The notes beneath the pieces are model-generated. The model had not been told where the DNA came from. It did not search any database and saw nothing but the letters and a program-made list of their open reading frames with translations. Source: Ophiosphaerella korrae (lineage: Eukaryota > Ascomycota > Dothideomycetes > Pleosporales > Phaeosphaeriaceae). Taken from it: a DNA stretch of 64,000 nucleotides. Location of the stretch: assembly GCA_028456385.1 (NCBI GenBank), contig JALNQF010000139.1:54637-118636 (forward strand), given 5' to 3'. Shown here one piece after another: positions 41,820-51,460 of this stretch. Each line of letters opens with the position of its first letter. Positions within the stretch are counted from its first letter, which is position 1. The translations under genes were made by a program, and so were the position numbers.

Positions 41820-42785
41820 TTATTTCCTACTCGAAGGCGCTTTCGACCCAGCTCTCGACCCAGAGTCCGACGTCCCCGTACATGCCTGTCCGAGCCCTAA
41901 TTCCCCGACTACGCCAACCTCCAGCGACCACCCCCGCTGCTCCCGCTCCCGCTCCCTAGTCTCAACACTCTGACTATGCACCGATGATATATATGTTGGT
42001 ACACTGGATCCCGCGTAGGTTTGAATGGGAGGCATTGGTGGAGGAGGACGAACTAGAGTATTCGGCGGCGGCCCATATACCACTCCCGAGGACCGCGAAG
42101 ATGTACGCGTTAGCGCTTCTTCTCTCACTGTCGATAGAGACGGACGAGTTAAACTCTGCTTGGAGACCCATTTCTCCGTCTGCGTTAAGGGGTCACGTTG
42201 GCTATGCGTGTGACGTGATCTGCGCAAAGTATGTGAATGATTTGAGCTATGTGAGCGATATATGTGTGGAGAAATGTCACTGTCGTGTTCGTCTGCTCTG
42301 CTTTTGGCCCTGCTCTGGGACTCGTGAGCCACACTATGTCGCTGACTTCTACTAGACTCGCCCCCATCGTCCCGTTGGTATGTACTATGGTGTGAACGTG
42401 AGTACTGTGAGCGGTGAGTGGACGGAGAAACGTCCCTGTTATCTTCTGTTGATCTATATCGCCGACCTCTACTAGACTCACCCTCATCATATTGGTACAC
42501 ACGATGAGGCCCAGAGTTCCGGTCACGATACTTTGCCTTCAGAATGGCTAGCGCCTTTTCACCCAGGCCCTTATTTCGAAGACCAATGTCCTGTTCGTAC
42601 TTAACCTGGGTGTGTATATTCCTGATGTGTTGTGGGAAACTAGTTCCAGGCTCCCATTTGGGAAAATCGCCTACGGGGGTGACGCCGTCGGGCCCATACT
42701 CCACACGACGCCGTTCTCTCGATGCCTCGCGCCCTGTCCTTCCGGAATCTCCCTGGTAACGAGCGTGATAGTGGTAGCCACTCAT
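41820..42785 (-). CDS. Unknown Ser/Arg-rich protein, tandem paralogue B
   Basis: Intronless, 321 aa from MSGYHYHARYQ. The frame is open further upstream to 43142, but that stretch matches non-coding DNA upstream of paralogue A, so the inner ATG is preferred. Residues about 28-85 hold the shared core (YGPDGVTPVGDFPKWEPGTS...GEKALAILKAKYRDR). The rest is disordered, full of Ser, His and Arg, with SRSHHS- and ESSRSQRH-type stretches and imperfect internal repeats (GESSRGRRYRS, GGESSRSQRHS). No function can be assigned. Confidence 0.6.
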   Translation of the reverse strand: MSGYHYHARYQGDSGRTGREASRERRRVEYGPDGVTPVGDFPKWEPGTSFPQHIRNIHTQVKYEQDIGLRNKGLGEKALAILKAKYRDRNSGPHRVYQYDEGESSRGRRYRSTEDNRDVSPSTHRSQYSRSHHSTYQRDDGGESSRSQRHSVAHESQSRAKSRADEHDSDISPHIYRSHSSNHSHTLRRSRHTHSQRDPLTQTEKWVSKQSLTRPSLSTVREEALTRTSSRSSGVVYGPPPNTLVRPPPPMPPIQTYAGSSVPTYISSVHSQSVETREREREQRGWSLEVGVVGELGLGQACTGTSDSGSRAGSKAPSSRK

Positions 42786-43347
42786 CTTTCTCGCTTTGCT
42801 CTTTTTTCCCTTTGCTTCTCTACTTTCTTTCTCCTTGTGCAGTGGGTAAATCTTTACGTTCTCAACAACAATTTCCAGGACAAGACGCCCGGCACTTGCA
42901 ACATCAGAATGACCGTTTCGCGGCAGATGTTTGGAAAATACGTCTTGGGTGCCGTTTTGAAATGCTTTTCGGTACTGTTCAGCGACCGGATTTGGCGTCG
43001 AGGGCTGGGTTTTAAATGTTTGTATAAGATTGGTATGACAGAGGTGCTTTTGAGGGCCGTGGTCTGTGAATGAGTCAAACGAGAGAGCTGTCATAGGAGA
43101 TTCGTGTGACGGATGGGCAAATATGTCGACGTAATATTGCACATCTCAAGGAAACTGTTGGTTCTTCCACTCATTGAATCGTATAATACATACAAAACAT
43201 AAACTGTTGCGAACAAAACAATTGCGAATACTCCTTTATAATATTCATCACGTCGTGTTGGCGATCCTCAAATTGTGACCACATCATCCCCAGTACCTCC
43301 CCAGTACCTTTGAGCGCCTCTCCTTGTCGCGCTTTTTCGTCATCGAA
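42786..43347. other. Duplicated spacer upstream of paralogue B
   Basis: Similar to 41349-41650 (see there). 43140-43300 is AT-rich and empty. Confidence 0.5.
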
Positions 43348-45130
43348 CTACTTCTTGACTTCTGCTAGGGATCCTGGCCTTAGATCATCAACGATTGTGG
43401 GCATTTGCTCGAGATTACGTTCACCTGGGTTATTTGGACTGGGCCAGTTGATTGTAACACCAGGAGGGACGACAGGACCTGGGCCCAAGAAGTATGGAAG
43501 CAATGTTGCAGCGCTCTTGTATGGCTTGGAGGATTTGCTTTGCCGCGAGGCTGGGATGACGTTGATGAGGTTAAGGCGATAAAGGGAGGTGAGGGTTTGA
43601 TAGGCGGGAGGTTGGAGATCTCGACATTTGTAACCATCTCGGTCTCTTCATTTGGATTGGTACCTATAGTGTCGGAAACCGAGGCAGGTATTATTGGCAA
43701 GAGATGGGATTGATGGCTACTCCAACTGGACGAAGGATCAGCACTAGGATCTTGAGGGAATCCTCGATATGCCCATTCCTTGAATGTGACTTTTGGTATA
43801 ACGAGTTGTCGTTTATGCAACAATGATACAACGGCTTGCTTAGCCGTGATAGGTAGGCCCCCTACAGGTATCTCTTCAGTTGGTGTGATTGAAGTGTCAG
43901 CTGGCGGTTTCACTACGAAGCCTCGAATACACTCAATGACTTTGTTCCCCAAACGATCTAGGTATTTGAGGAACAAGTCAAATGTGGTTGGTTTAGAAGT
44001 GGCGTTGGCCCTAGCAGTCTCATCGACTTTTAGGGGGTCTTGTCGTCGTTGGAACTTGGAGCTGAGCCCTACGTCTTGCGCCCGTTGGAGGAGCTTGTCC
44101 ACTTTCCGTTTTAGTCTCCTTAATTTGCCGTCGATCCTGTTGACCTTTGCATTCCTTGCCGTTGCTCTGTACTTTCCGGGCTTATGAGGTCTGTTCTCGT
44201 AGTGCAAAATCCGTCCCTTCCTCCCACAGTGCCACTTGCATATTCTCCTACTGACCCATTGGTTGGCCAGCGATACTTGACAAATTCCTGCTCAACGTGC
44301 CGATACTCTCCCCGCGGTTGGCGGTGGGAGTATAGGCCATTGTAGAACTTGTCCGCATGCTCATTGTACAGCGCTTCCGATAGATATGAAATGGGCTCAT
44401 CCTGGCCAGCAATGTCGGCTAGTTCTTGTGCCAGTACCGCGGCGGTTGTACTACCCTTGTGTTTCCTTGAGCCATGTCTGTTGACAAGGTTGGCTTCCCT
44501 CACGTTCTTTTCCGATACCGTGGTAGTGTCTCGCTTTTGTTGAGCACTGTATAAGCTTGTCAAATATTTGTCTAGCTCCTTCTGCACATTATTCAACGCC
44601 GGCTTCTTAAACTTGTTACCATGCGCCCCTTTCCCTTGTACTTTCACTTCGTGCGATTGGCCCAGAGCCTGCTGTCTATTCGAGCCCTTGTCACACTCTG
44701 GATGCCATTTCCCGTCGCTCAGGTACTTTGAACTGCACCTTGAAGGCGCACTGTTTTTATTTGTTGAGTGTTGTGAAGACCGAGCAGAATTGTGCCATGG
44801 TTTTGCTCCGGAACCCGAGGACGAGGACAATAACGAGATAGTACCTGTAGTGCTACTTCCACGCCCTCTGCACTCGCCTTTGGAGTAACTAGGCCTTGTG
44901 GATCGACTTTCCTTGTCCCCGAACGCGATATCTGATCCCGAGTCGCCGAAGAAGACATCGATTGCCTCTAGTGTCTTGCACCTGTTGATGCTAGCCAGAT
45001 TTGCTACGAAAAGCGGCGGGTATAACGAGAGTGCCGATTGCGCTACTGCATTGATCCTCGCGGTGTCCCTTGGGCGAATCTCCTTCCCTAAACTGGGTTT
45101 ACTGGGTTTGGTGTTGGAACCGCGTGACAT
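43348..45130 (-). pseudogene. Unknown long disordered protein with two frameshifts
   Basis: Three successive open frames on the minus strand look like one protein. Frame A (45130 to about 44225) starts MSRGSNTKPSKPSLG and is Ser/Lys-rich. Frame B (about 44220-43600) carries a basic region KVNRIDGKLRRLKRKVDKLLQ. Frame C (about 43600-43348) carries TLLPYFLGPGPVVPPGVTIN and ends LRPGSLAEVKK. Each switch lies in stop-free, natural-looking sequence and no sensible introns bridge them. This is either a recently broken gene or two base errors in the assembly. Total length if joined would be near 590 aa. No family was recognised. Confidence 0.5.
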
Positions 45131-45592
45131 GATGTCATAGGTGGCTACTGTAATCCAGGGTGTGTTTCACTGGTAGCCTTTACAGGCAAAGTCGTTGCCA
45201 TCGGAACGCAGCGGGTTCAGGATGTTTCAGTCTTTAGGCTCAGTGTGGTCGGCGTGCGGGTCACAGAAAGGAGAGGGCTTAATCATTTACATATGTGCAT
45301 GGGTTGTGGGCAAGGTGCTAAGCGCACCCAGGACAAAGAGCAGAGCCATGATGCCCAGCATCCAGAGGGCCAGAGAGTGGAAGAAGGTGCGGAGGCGCTC
45401 GCTTGGGGTGAGGAAACTTGGCCACACCAATAGTTGTGAATAGGGGAAGCAAGGAAAGCAATTCTTGGGAGGGAGATGAAACGCGTGTTGAATTCCGTGG
45501 AAGGACGCGGGCTCACCGATGAAATTAATAGTAGGGAATTAGGTAGGTGGTATGCAAAAATGCCACATTCCAAGCCATTTATTTGGTAAGCT
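45131..45592. other. Intergenic with a possible small membrane-protein exon
   Basis: On the minus strand, about 45415-45286 reads LTPSERLRTFFHSLALWMLG followed by a hydrophobic stretch ending in THAHM and a stop. It looks protein-like, but no start or first exon could be supported. Confidence 0.3.
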
Positions 45593-45937
45593 TTAGTCGC
45601 GCCGGGTCTTCCGCCTGTTCTTCGCCTTGCTTCCCCAGTCCGCGTCTTCAACCTCGCCTAGAACCTTTCCTCCAGCAGCAGGCTTGCCTTTGGCGCCCCT
45701 CAAGTCATTTGCGTTTGGGCCATCGCTGCCCAGCCCTAATTCATCCGCCTCTCTCTCGAAGGCTGCCTTCTGGCGGTTCGCAGCAGATCTGAGGATGTAA
45801 GGGCGGATGAGCAGGTATGCGCCCACGAGGACGATAAGCCGAATCCAGCGTTGGGGTGTCATGCCCTCGAAAGATTTTATAGAGTTGTCGATCAAGCGAT
45901 CTTTGGCGAGGTTGAGGTTGTCGACGATGTAGTCCAT
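45593..45937 (-). CDS. Pga2-like protein-trafficking membrane protein
   Basis: Intronless, 114 aa. One membrane helix lies at about residues 32-50 (IRLIVLVGAYLLIRPYI), preceded by GMTPQRW and followed by an acidic then basic, Gly/Lys-rich cytosolic tail ending in NRRKTRRD. The PQRWIRxxxxxGxYxLIRPY pattern is that of the small fungal Pga2 family, ER/nuclear-envelope proteins needed for protein trafficking in yeast. Length fits the family (about 110-150). Confidence 0.75.
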   Translation of the reverse strand: MDYIVDNLNLAKDRLIDNSIKSFEGMTPQRWIRLIVLVGAYLLIRPYILRSAANRQKAAFEREADELGLGSDGPNANDLRGAKGKPAAGGKVLGEVEDADWGSKAKNRRKTRRD

Positions 45938-46265
45938 TTTGGAGCTGATGGTGTTTTTGTTGTGTGAGGTTTTCGTTGGTTAGGCTTTCGCTGTGCGAGG
46001 TTTTCGTTGGTAAGGTTTTTGTTGTGTGCGGCTTTTCTTCAATGGCTCAATGCGATTGAGGAGATGTGTCTTTTTTATTTAGCTTGGACGTTGAACGCGG
46101 TTCTGGTGGTGAAGCAATCCATGGATTCTTTCACGATTTCCAGCCGATGCCGACCGCTCGCCCCTACGGCCCCGCTATTGGTCTCTCTCAAACGCGTCAC
46201 GTCGCGTCATCCTACAACACCATCCACCACCCAACACGCAGACACACGCTTCTGTCTAAATAGCC
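45938..46265. promoter_or_regulatory. Divergent promoter of PGA2-like and CENP-S genes
   Basis: 328 bp with repeated GTTTTCGTTGG segments near 45970-46020. No ORF of note. Confidence 0.4.
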
Positions 46266-46701
46266 ATGGCTCCAACCGATACGGATGCCACTACAGAACG
46301 TGAAGAGGCGCGGCTCTCTTTCCCATTCCAAGTACATGATCATCACGTGCTAACGCCTCTCTTAGCGTCTCAAATCCGCTCTCTGGTACTCCATTGGCCA
46401 ATATGTCGACGAAGAGTGCCTGACCTCGGACATGAACGCAACGCCCCAATTCATCGGCGCCTTGACCGAGCTTGTATACACCCAAATTGCAAATACAGCG
46501 CGCGACCTAGAGGTCTTTGCCAAGCATGGTGGCCGCAAAGTCGTGAATACCGACGATGTCATGCTTCTGACCCGACGCAATGATGCCCTCGAAACTATGT
46601 TGAGGACCGAGCTTGAGCGTATGAGAGCCAACGAGGGCAGGGAAGAGCAACCAAAGAAAAGAGGCCGCCCCGCGGGGAGGGGCAAGGCAAAGAAGCCTTG
46701 A
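46266..46701 (+). CDS. CENP-S / MHF1 histone-fold protein
   Basis: Exon 2 (46366-46701) encodes RLKSALWYSIGQYVDEECL, NATPQFIGALTELVYTQIAN, DLEVFAKHGGRKVVNTDDVM and LLTRRNDALE, the full CENP-S histone fold, ending in a Lys/Arg/Pro/Gly tail. Exon 1 starts MAPTDTDATTEREE at 46266. Two splice options exist: a 34-nt GT-AG intron (46332-46365, with GCTAAC branch site; 133 aa), or a 58-nt intron with a weak GC donor after EREE (46308-46365; 125 aa, closest to homologue structure). With CENP-X it would act at kinetochores and with the FANCM/Mph1 helicase in fork repair. Confidence 0.88.
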
Positions 46702-46899
46702 TAATTATACCCTTGTGTGTATCGGGCGTTATTGGTTTGGTGAGCATAACCTGAATTTCTTTGTGCATCTGATCGTTGGGCTATTTCTGTTTCTGGCGAC
46801 ATGATTTGCAAAACACTTCAAGGACCTCTACTCAGTAATACTCTATCCTCGTCGCACAGCCTCAACGGTTACATGAACGCTGCAACTGTATTAAAACCG

Positions 46900-47649
46900 C
46901 TAACCCTCGGCGCTCTCCTCAATGTATCCAGTTCCGCCTGCCCATTGGTTTCTATGCACATAATAAGGATCTGTATTTCCCCTTTGATACGGTTCCAAAT
47001 CGCACGTCTCCTTGGACTTAGTGGTATCGTACCTCTCTGTTCCTGATCCCGTGGGCATAGCTGTTGATCGAGACTCAAATGTCTCCGACTCAATCTGCAA
47101 TGGTCAGCTTTCATGTTCTTGGATGGTCCCATTTTGCCACTGCTACACTTTTCAACATACGGCAACTAAGATTTCTGCGATCCTCATATTGTCCTCTGCA
47201 TTTGCAAAGCGCTGGAGACTTTTCAGCAGCTCGCCCATTTCTTCACATCGTTCCGTCAGACTATATTTGTAAGCTGCTAGCCATTGTGCTGGTCGCTGGT
47301 GATAATTGTGAGCATGCTCACATGTTCAAGCGGTTTTGCCGGGTCATAATGTATATACACTCGCGGCCTGTAGCAGTACAATGCGTGCACAGCGGCCTCT
47401 CCCCACTGCATTTGGTTTTTTGCAATCGGCACTAGATGTACGGGAATAAGCTACGAAAGACAGAAACAAAATTTCAAGGTGAAGGTGTAGACATAAGTCT
47501 GCAGAAGTGCTGCTCAACTGTGCTATACTCACTGCAGTGCATGCTCTCTGGACTCTTTGCTTCCGCTTCTGTGCCTTTGGTTGGACTACTCTTAGCAAGC
47601 GTGGAATAGCCATTGTGCGACGATTGGGGGGTCCAGGCACCTCGTCCAT
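46900..47649 (-). CDS. Short Zn2Cys6 regulator gene, frame apparently broken
   Basis: Leftward: exon 1 47533-47649 (MDEVPGPPNRRT...VQRACTA), exon 2 47322-47431 (CRLQKTKCSGERPLCTHC..., up to LN), exon 3 ending at 47161 (WLAAYKYSLTERCEEMGELL and LKSLQRFANAEDNMRI) and exon 4 46900-47094 (IESETFESRSTAMPTG... to EESAEG). Exons 1-2 join to give a perfect CxxCx6Cx6CxxCx6C zinc cluster, and exon 3 is the usual linker and coiled coil. Introns 1 and 3 are clean GT-AG. Between exons 2 and 3 no GT-AG pair keeps the frame (off by one), so it is either a pseudogene, a base error or an unusual splice. It lacks the large regulatory domain. Confidence 0.6.
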
Positions 47650-49238
47650 AGTGTGCGTTGTACAGTTTCTCTGCGTAGGTGCAAGTTAGATATTCAAGTT
47701 ATGTTTGAAGACAGTTTTGTTCTTCGAAATCATAAAACGATCCACGTGCAGTCAGGTGTGCGGCACGGGTCGCTGACGGTACATAAATTTTCTCCTGACG
47801 AGAGTTCCAGTACTTGGTCAAAAATTCATGCAACTCTGATGATTACAGGAGTGTCGTCCACAGGATGGCAGAACGCAGCTTAGGATGACATAGAACGGCA
47901 CAGAAGAAAAGGCCCTTTTATATAAAGCTGAAGCACCGACTTTGCCAGCGAAAACTTCGACGTGATTTGACAATTTAGAAATCTAGACTGCTAGGGTGAG
48001 CACGAATGCCTCATCCTAGTATGTTGTTGCATCGCGCTAAACTACACACCGTTCGGAAACACGGCGAGTTGCTAGATGTGGTGTCAATGGAGAACCATGC
48101 CGAGCCAATCAAAGTGAAGTACGAGACTTCACCATCGCGCTTATTACAGAATCTTGCAACTATTACTGCTCGTGACATAACATTTTTCCCAACGGTGGAC
48201 ATGCATTTCAGGGTCAACATTCTCTTTGGTGATACACGTCGCAATAAGTCTATCGAGAATGATGCTGTGAAGGGAGTTTGGATAAAATAAGAAGTGTTTT
48301 GACTCAGGCATGATTCTCCCTTAGTCAAAAACCTTGATACCTATGTTCACCTAAATTCTCAGATCATGCAAGCGATATGGTACTTCTTGCGCCATAATTG
48401 GCTACCACATACCAGGGTCAGGAATGCTATCAAGAATCAGTGGAGACGCGGCTGCGCTGTTCGCCTCGCCTCGCTGACCTTTCTCTCGGCCAATCGTTTG
48501 CTCGCTGTGTTCTGGTTTTTATCTCTTTCCGGCAGGCTGTTGCTCTCCCTGAGATGCAAAGTCTTTAGGACTATGCTTATATATATACGCCATCATGACC
48601 CCCAATCTGTATTTATGTTTGTTGCAATCCTAACGAAGGAAAGAGCTCCTAAGGGTAAGCTACATATTTTCTACCAAGCTCCACTGTTTGTTGGTCTGAA
48701 ATTGGGTCACTGCCACTATCCCAGGGCGTACTTTCAGTTGTAGTTGGTCAGGTGGTCACTCACAAAATATGCCAGCGATCGCGGCAACATGGAATCTTGG
48801 TTGAGATGAATGTCTAGTCCTTGCCTAATTCGACGCGCCAAAAATTGTACTGGACTTATAGTGACCCTAGGCGAAATATGTCTACACTCTACCAAGTTAT
48901 TACAAATGGAAGAGCTGGTGTCATGAGATGCAATTCACAATTGATAATATAAAGATTTTAGTTGCGTCAGATTGGTATAATATTATTCATATTTACCATA
49001 AAATAAACACCAAGCCTCATAAACATATGGGGTCTTAGACTTAAGGTATGTTGAAAAATATGGATTCAAATCGATACATCCAGCACTAACAATATGCGAC
49101 ATTTCACGTTTCACATAAATCCCGATCAAGCCCAAATATCGAACACATGGCGCTTTCATTACGCCTCAGTTTATTCAACCATCGAAAATATTGAAATCTT
49201 CGGCCTCCTTAGTAGAGTCCTTGAGCAGTCTCGATTTT
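47650..49238. other. AT-rich intergenic region with two small ORFs
   Basis: Plus-strand ORFs at 48006-48290 (94 aa) and 48366-48743 have no recognisable domain. The segment 48900-49240 is AT-rich. No splice structures were supported. Confidence 0.4.
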
Positions 49239-50719
49239 CTAAACATTGAGCTGATACGCATATGCAGTGGCGTTAGTCGGTGGGTCCACTATTATGGAAA
49301 GCTACAAAAACATTAGAACCCATAGCACTAAATTATGTAAGAAGTGCGATTAACTTACCGTATTTGATGTGTACGTGAAGGTCTTGGACCCCAGGTCGAC
49401 GGATGCTTTTATCTCCCCTTGGTCACCGGCCCAATCAAAGCGGATCACGTTCGCACGAACGGAGCCTGATGCTGGGAGGCCAAGACTCTGTAGCCCTGAC
49501 ACTTTGATTTCATAGGCTGCCTTGATGGATCTAGTTCCAGCAATGATCTTGACTTGGTTACCAGATTTGGTCGCAAATACATCGAATTGGCGGTCAGATG
49601 AGGCAGTGGTAGCTACTCGTTCGCCCTGCATCTCGGCATAGTATTTGTAAAGATGCCATTCACCGTTGGGGTAGTATACGCCATTCTTTTTGTAGACGAG
49701 ATTGGCTAGGTAATCGTGCAGGCCTGAACCTGAGCCCCAGTTTGCTCGTAAGCCTCGCATGTTGTGTCGCTCGAGTTGAGCAATGTAATAGACTGAGTTT
49801 GCGGGGTTTTGTTCCTCTTTTGCGGCGTACTCGTTGATATCGATTGGCAGATCAGGCAAATTGTGGACAGCCTTCAAAGTGTTGAAGTCAGGCAAGGTTT
49901 GATCAGGTTGCTTGGACCAACTTCCGATTTGATGCCATGAGTAGATGCTAGGGATCGTCTTGTTACCGGCAATGGCCTTAAACCAAGCGATCCATTTCTG
50001 GTTCCCAATGGTAGGAATATTTGCCGCGGAAGGTCCGCTGATCAGAGTATTCTTAAACTCATTCCTGCCAAGAAACGTTAGTCAGTATTTTACGACTGCT
50101 TTTTAGACATGTTCAGAATCTACACTTACCTGAAAAATTTATGCGACCGGACATAATATTGGAGGAATTGGTCCCAAGTACGAGCCCAGAAAATATCAAT
50201 ATCTGGCTCGTTCCAAAGATCAATAACAAGACCTTCGAGCATATTATTGGCACGAAGATCATCCGCCAGCCGCCTAAAGAATGCATCTGTTGAACTCCAG
50301 TTGCCATTATCTCCTGGAAATGTTTTGATACTGCCACCATCTGCACCCCAAAGGTCATGAACGAGCAGGATGAAGTCACCACCATAACGGCGTGTGGTTC
50401 TATAGTTAGAAAGTGTCGAATTGAAGCGTCCAATATAATCGTTCAAACCGGCAACCCAACCCCGAGGAGGAATCTGAGCGCCACCAGATCGGGAGCCGAC
50501 GAACTTGACATCCTTCACGAAGTGCTCTGGGATCTTGCTATCGACTGAAGTGCCATTATCTGGGAATCCATAAATCCAACCTGAAGCAATGGTTGTTGCT
50601 GGACCAGTGTTCTTCGAGATGTCAACAGTTGCGACACCCTTTGATGCTTGTCGAATGCTGAGAGCCTCGGCCGAATTAGCGCCAGCAAGGAGCAAAGCAA
50701 TAGTGGTAGAGAAAATCAT
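49239..50719 (-). CDS. Secreted GH39-like (clan GH-A) glycoside hydrolase
   Basis: Leftward exons 50130-50719, 49359-50064 and 49239-49301 give 452 aa; the introns (65 and 57 nt) are GT-AG. The last exon adds LSIIVDPPTNATAYAYQLNV. The signal peptide is MIFSTTIALLLAGANSAEAL. Residue Glu171 in LVIDLWNEPDIDIFW is the expected acid/base of clan A, and Glu275 in LPIDINEYAA the likely nucleophile. The C-terminal 120 residues look like a beta-sandwich. GH39 relatives act on beta-xylosides or other small glycosides; substrate is not readable from sequence. Divergent from the GH31 gene (741 bp between starts). Confidence 0.8.
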
Positions 50720-51460
50720 CTTATAAAGGATATAGCATGAAGCGCCAGCTCTCGATGAGGTTGGGTGTCAGAACATGACCCTTTTATGGGTACCGGTTTT
50801 CACTGAAGCCGTGCGTTCATTACCCCAGGTTTTGCTCACAAAATGACTTAATTTCACTCCATTTCGAGCAATTCCCCGTGGCAATCTAGGGTACGTAGCT
50901 CACGAGATAGATCACTCCATTGATAGGGAAGGAGAAGACTGCAAACGCCGCGGATCCCTAGTAAAACGCGACGTTTAACCGTTGCGCTAGCTAGTATTTC
51001 CTCGAATGTCCGCATGAATAGGGATTCTCGTTCCTGCAACTACTTAGCTCGGCTACTTCTAATAACGTTGTTTGCGGGGAACCCTTGTGGGCTAGATGGC
51101 GCAACATACGGGACATACACGGCTCCGGTGGGGTACAGGTGGGGTAGCATGAGTCTCCCGGTGGGGGGCCACATCACCTAGGTAGATCGTCAATTTGCCA
51201 GGTGTGCTCGATTAGCTGTACCAAATAGCAGGTCCGTTAGCGGAATATAGTGGCGTTTCTGTCGCCAGGATATTTGTCCAGGGTGCGCATTAGGACGTCA
51301 CTGATATTCCTCCTATCTCGACTTGACCCTCGAGGCTTGGAATCTTTCACCACAACGCTACGCTTTGGTCACCACCTTACTTAATAAGTTCAACTCTATC
51401 ACAACATTATCCTTAACATCCAGCCCTCTCAAAAAGGACTGCCCCTGTTTCCCTCCCGCC
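50720..51460. promoter_or_regulatory. Bidirectional promoter of GH39-like and GH31 genes
   Basis: CTCCGGTGGGG at 51123-51133 and TCCCGGTGGGG at 51156-51166, with a further AGGTGGGG between them. The first is repeated exactly in the transporter promoter (56838-56848). The GTGGGG parts also fit the CreA/Mig1 carbon-repressor consensus. Confidence 0.55.

Noticed and set aside
42786..43142. 119-residue N-terminal extension of paralogue B
   Set aside because: The matching DNA upstream of paralogue A contains stops in that frame, so it is better explained as duplicated non-coding sequence.
45286..45415. Possible exon of a small membrane protein on the minus strand
   Set aside because: The hydrophobic stretch looks plausible but no acceptor, first exon or start codon could be supported.
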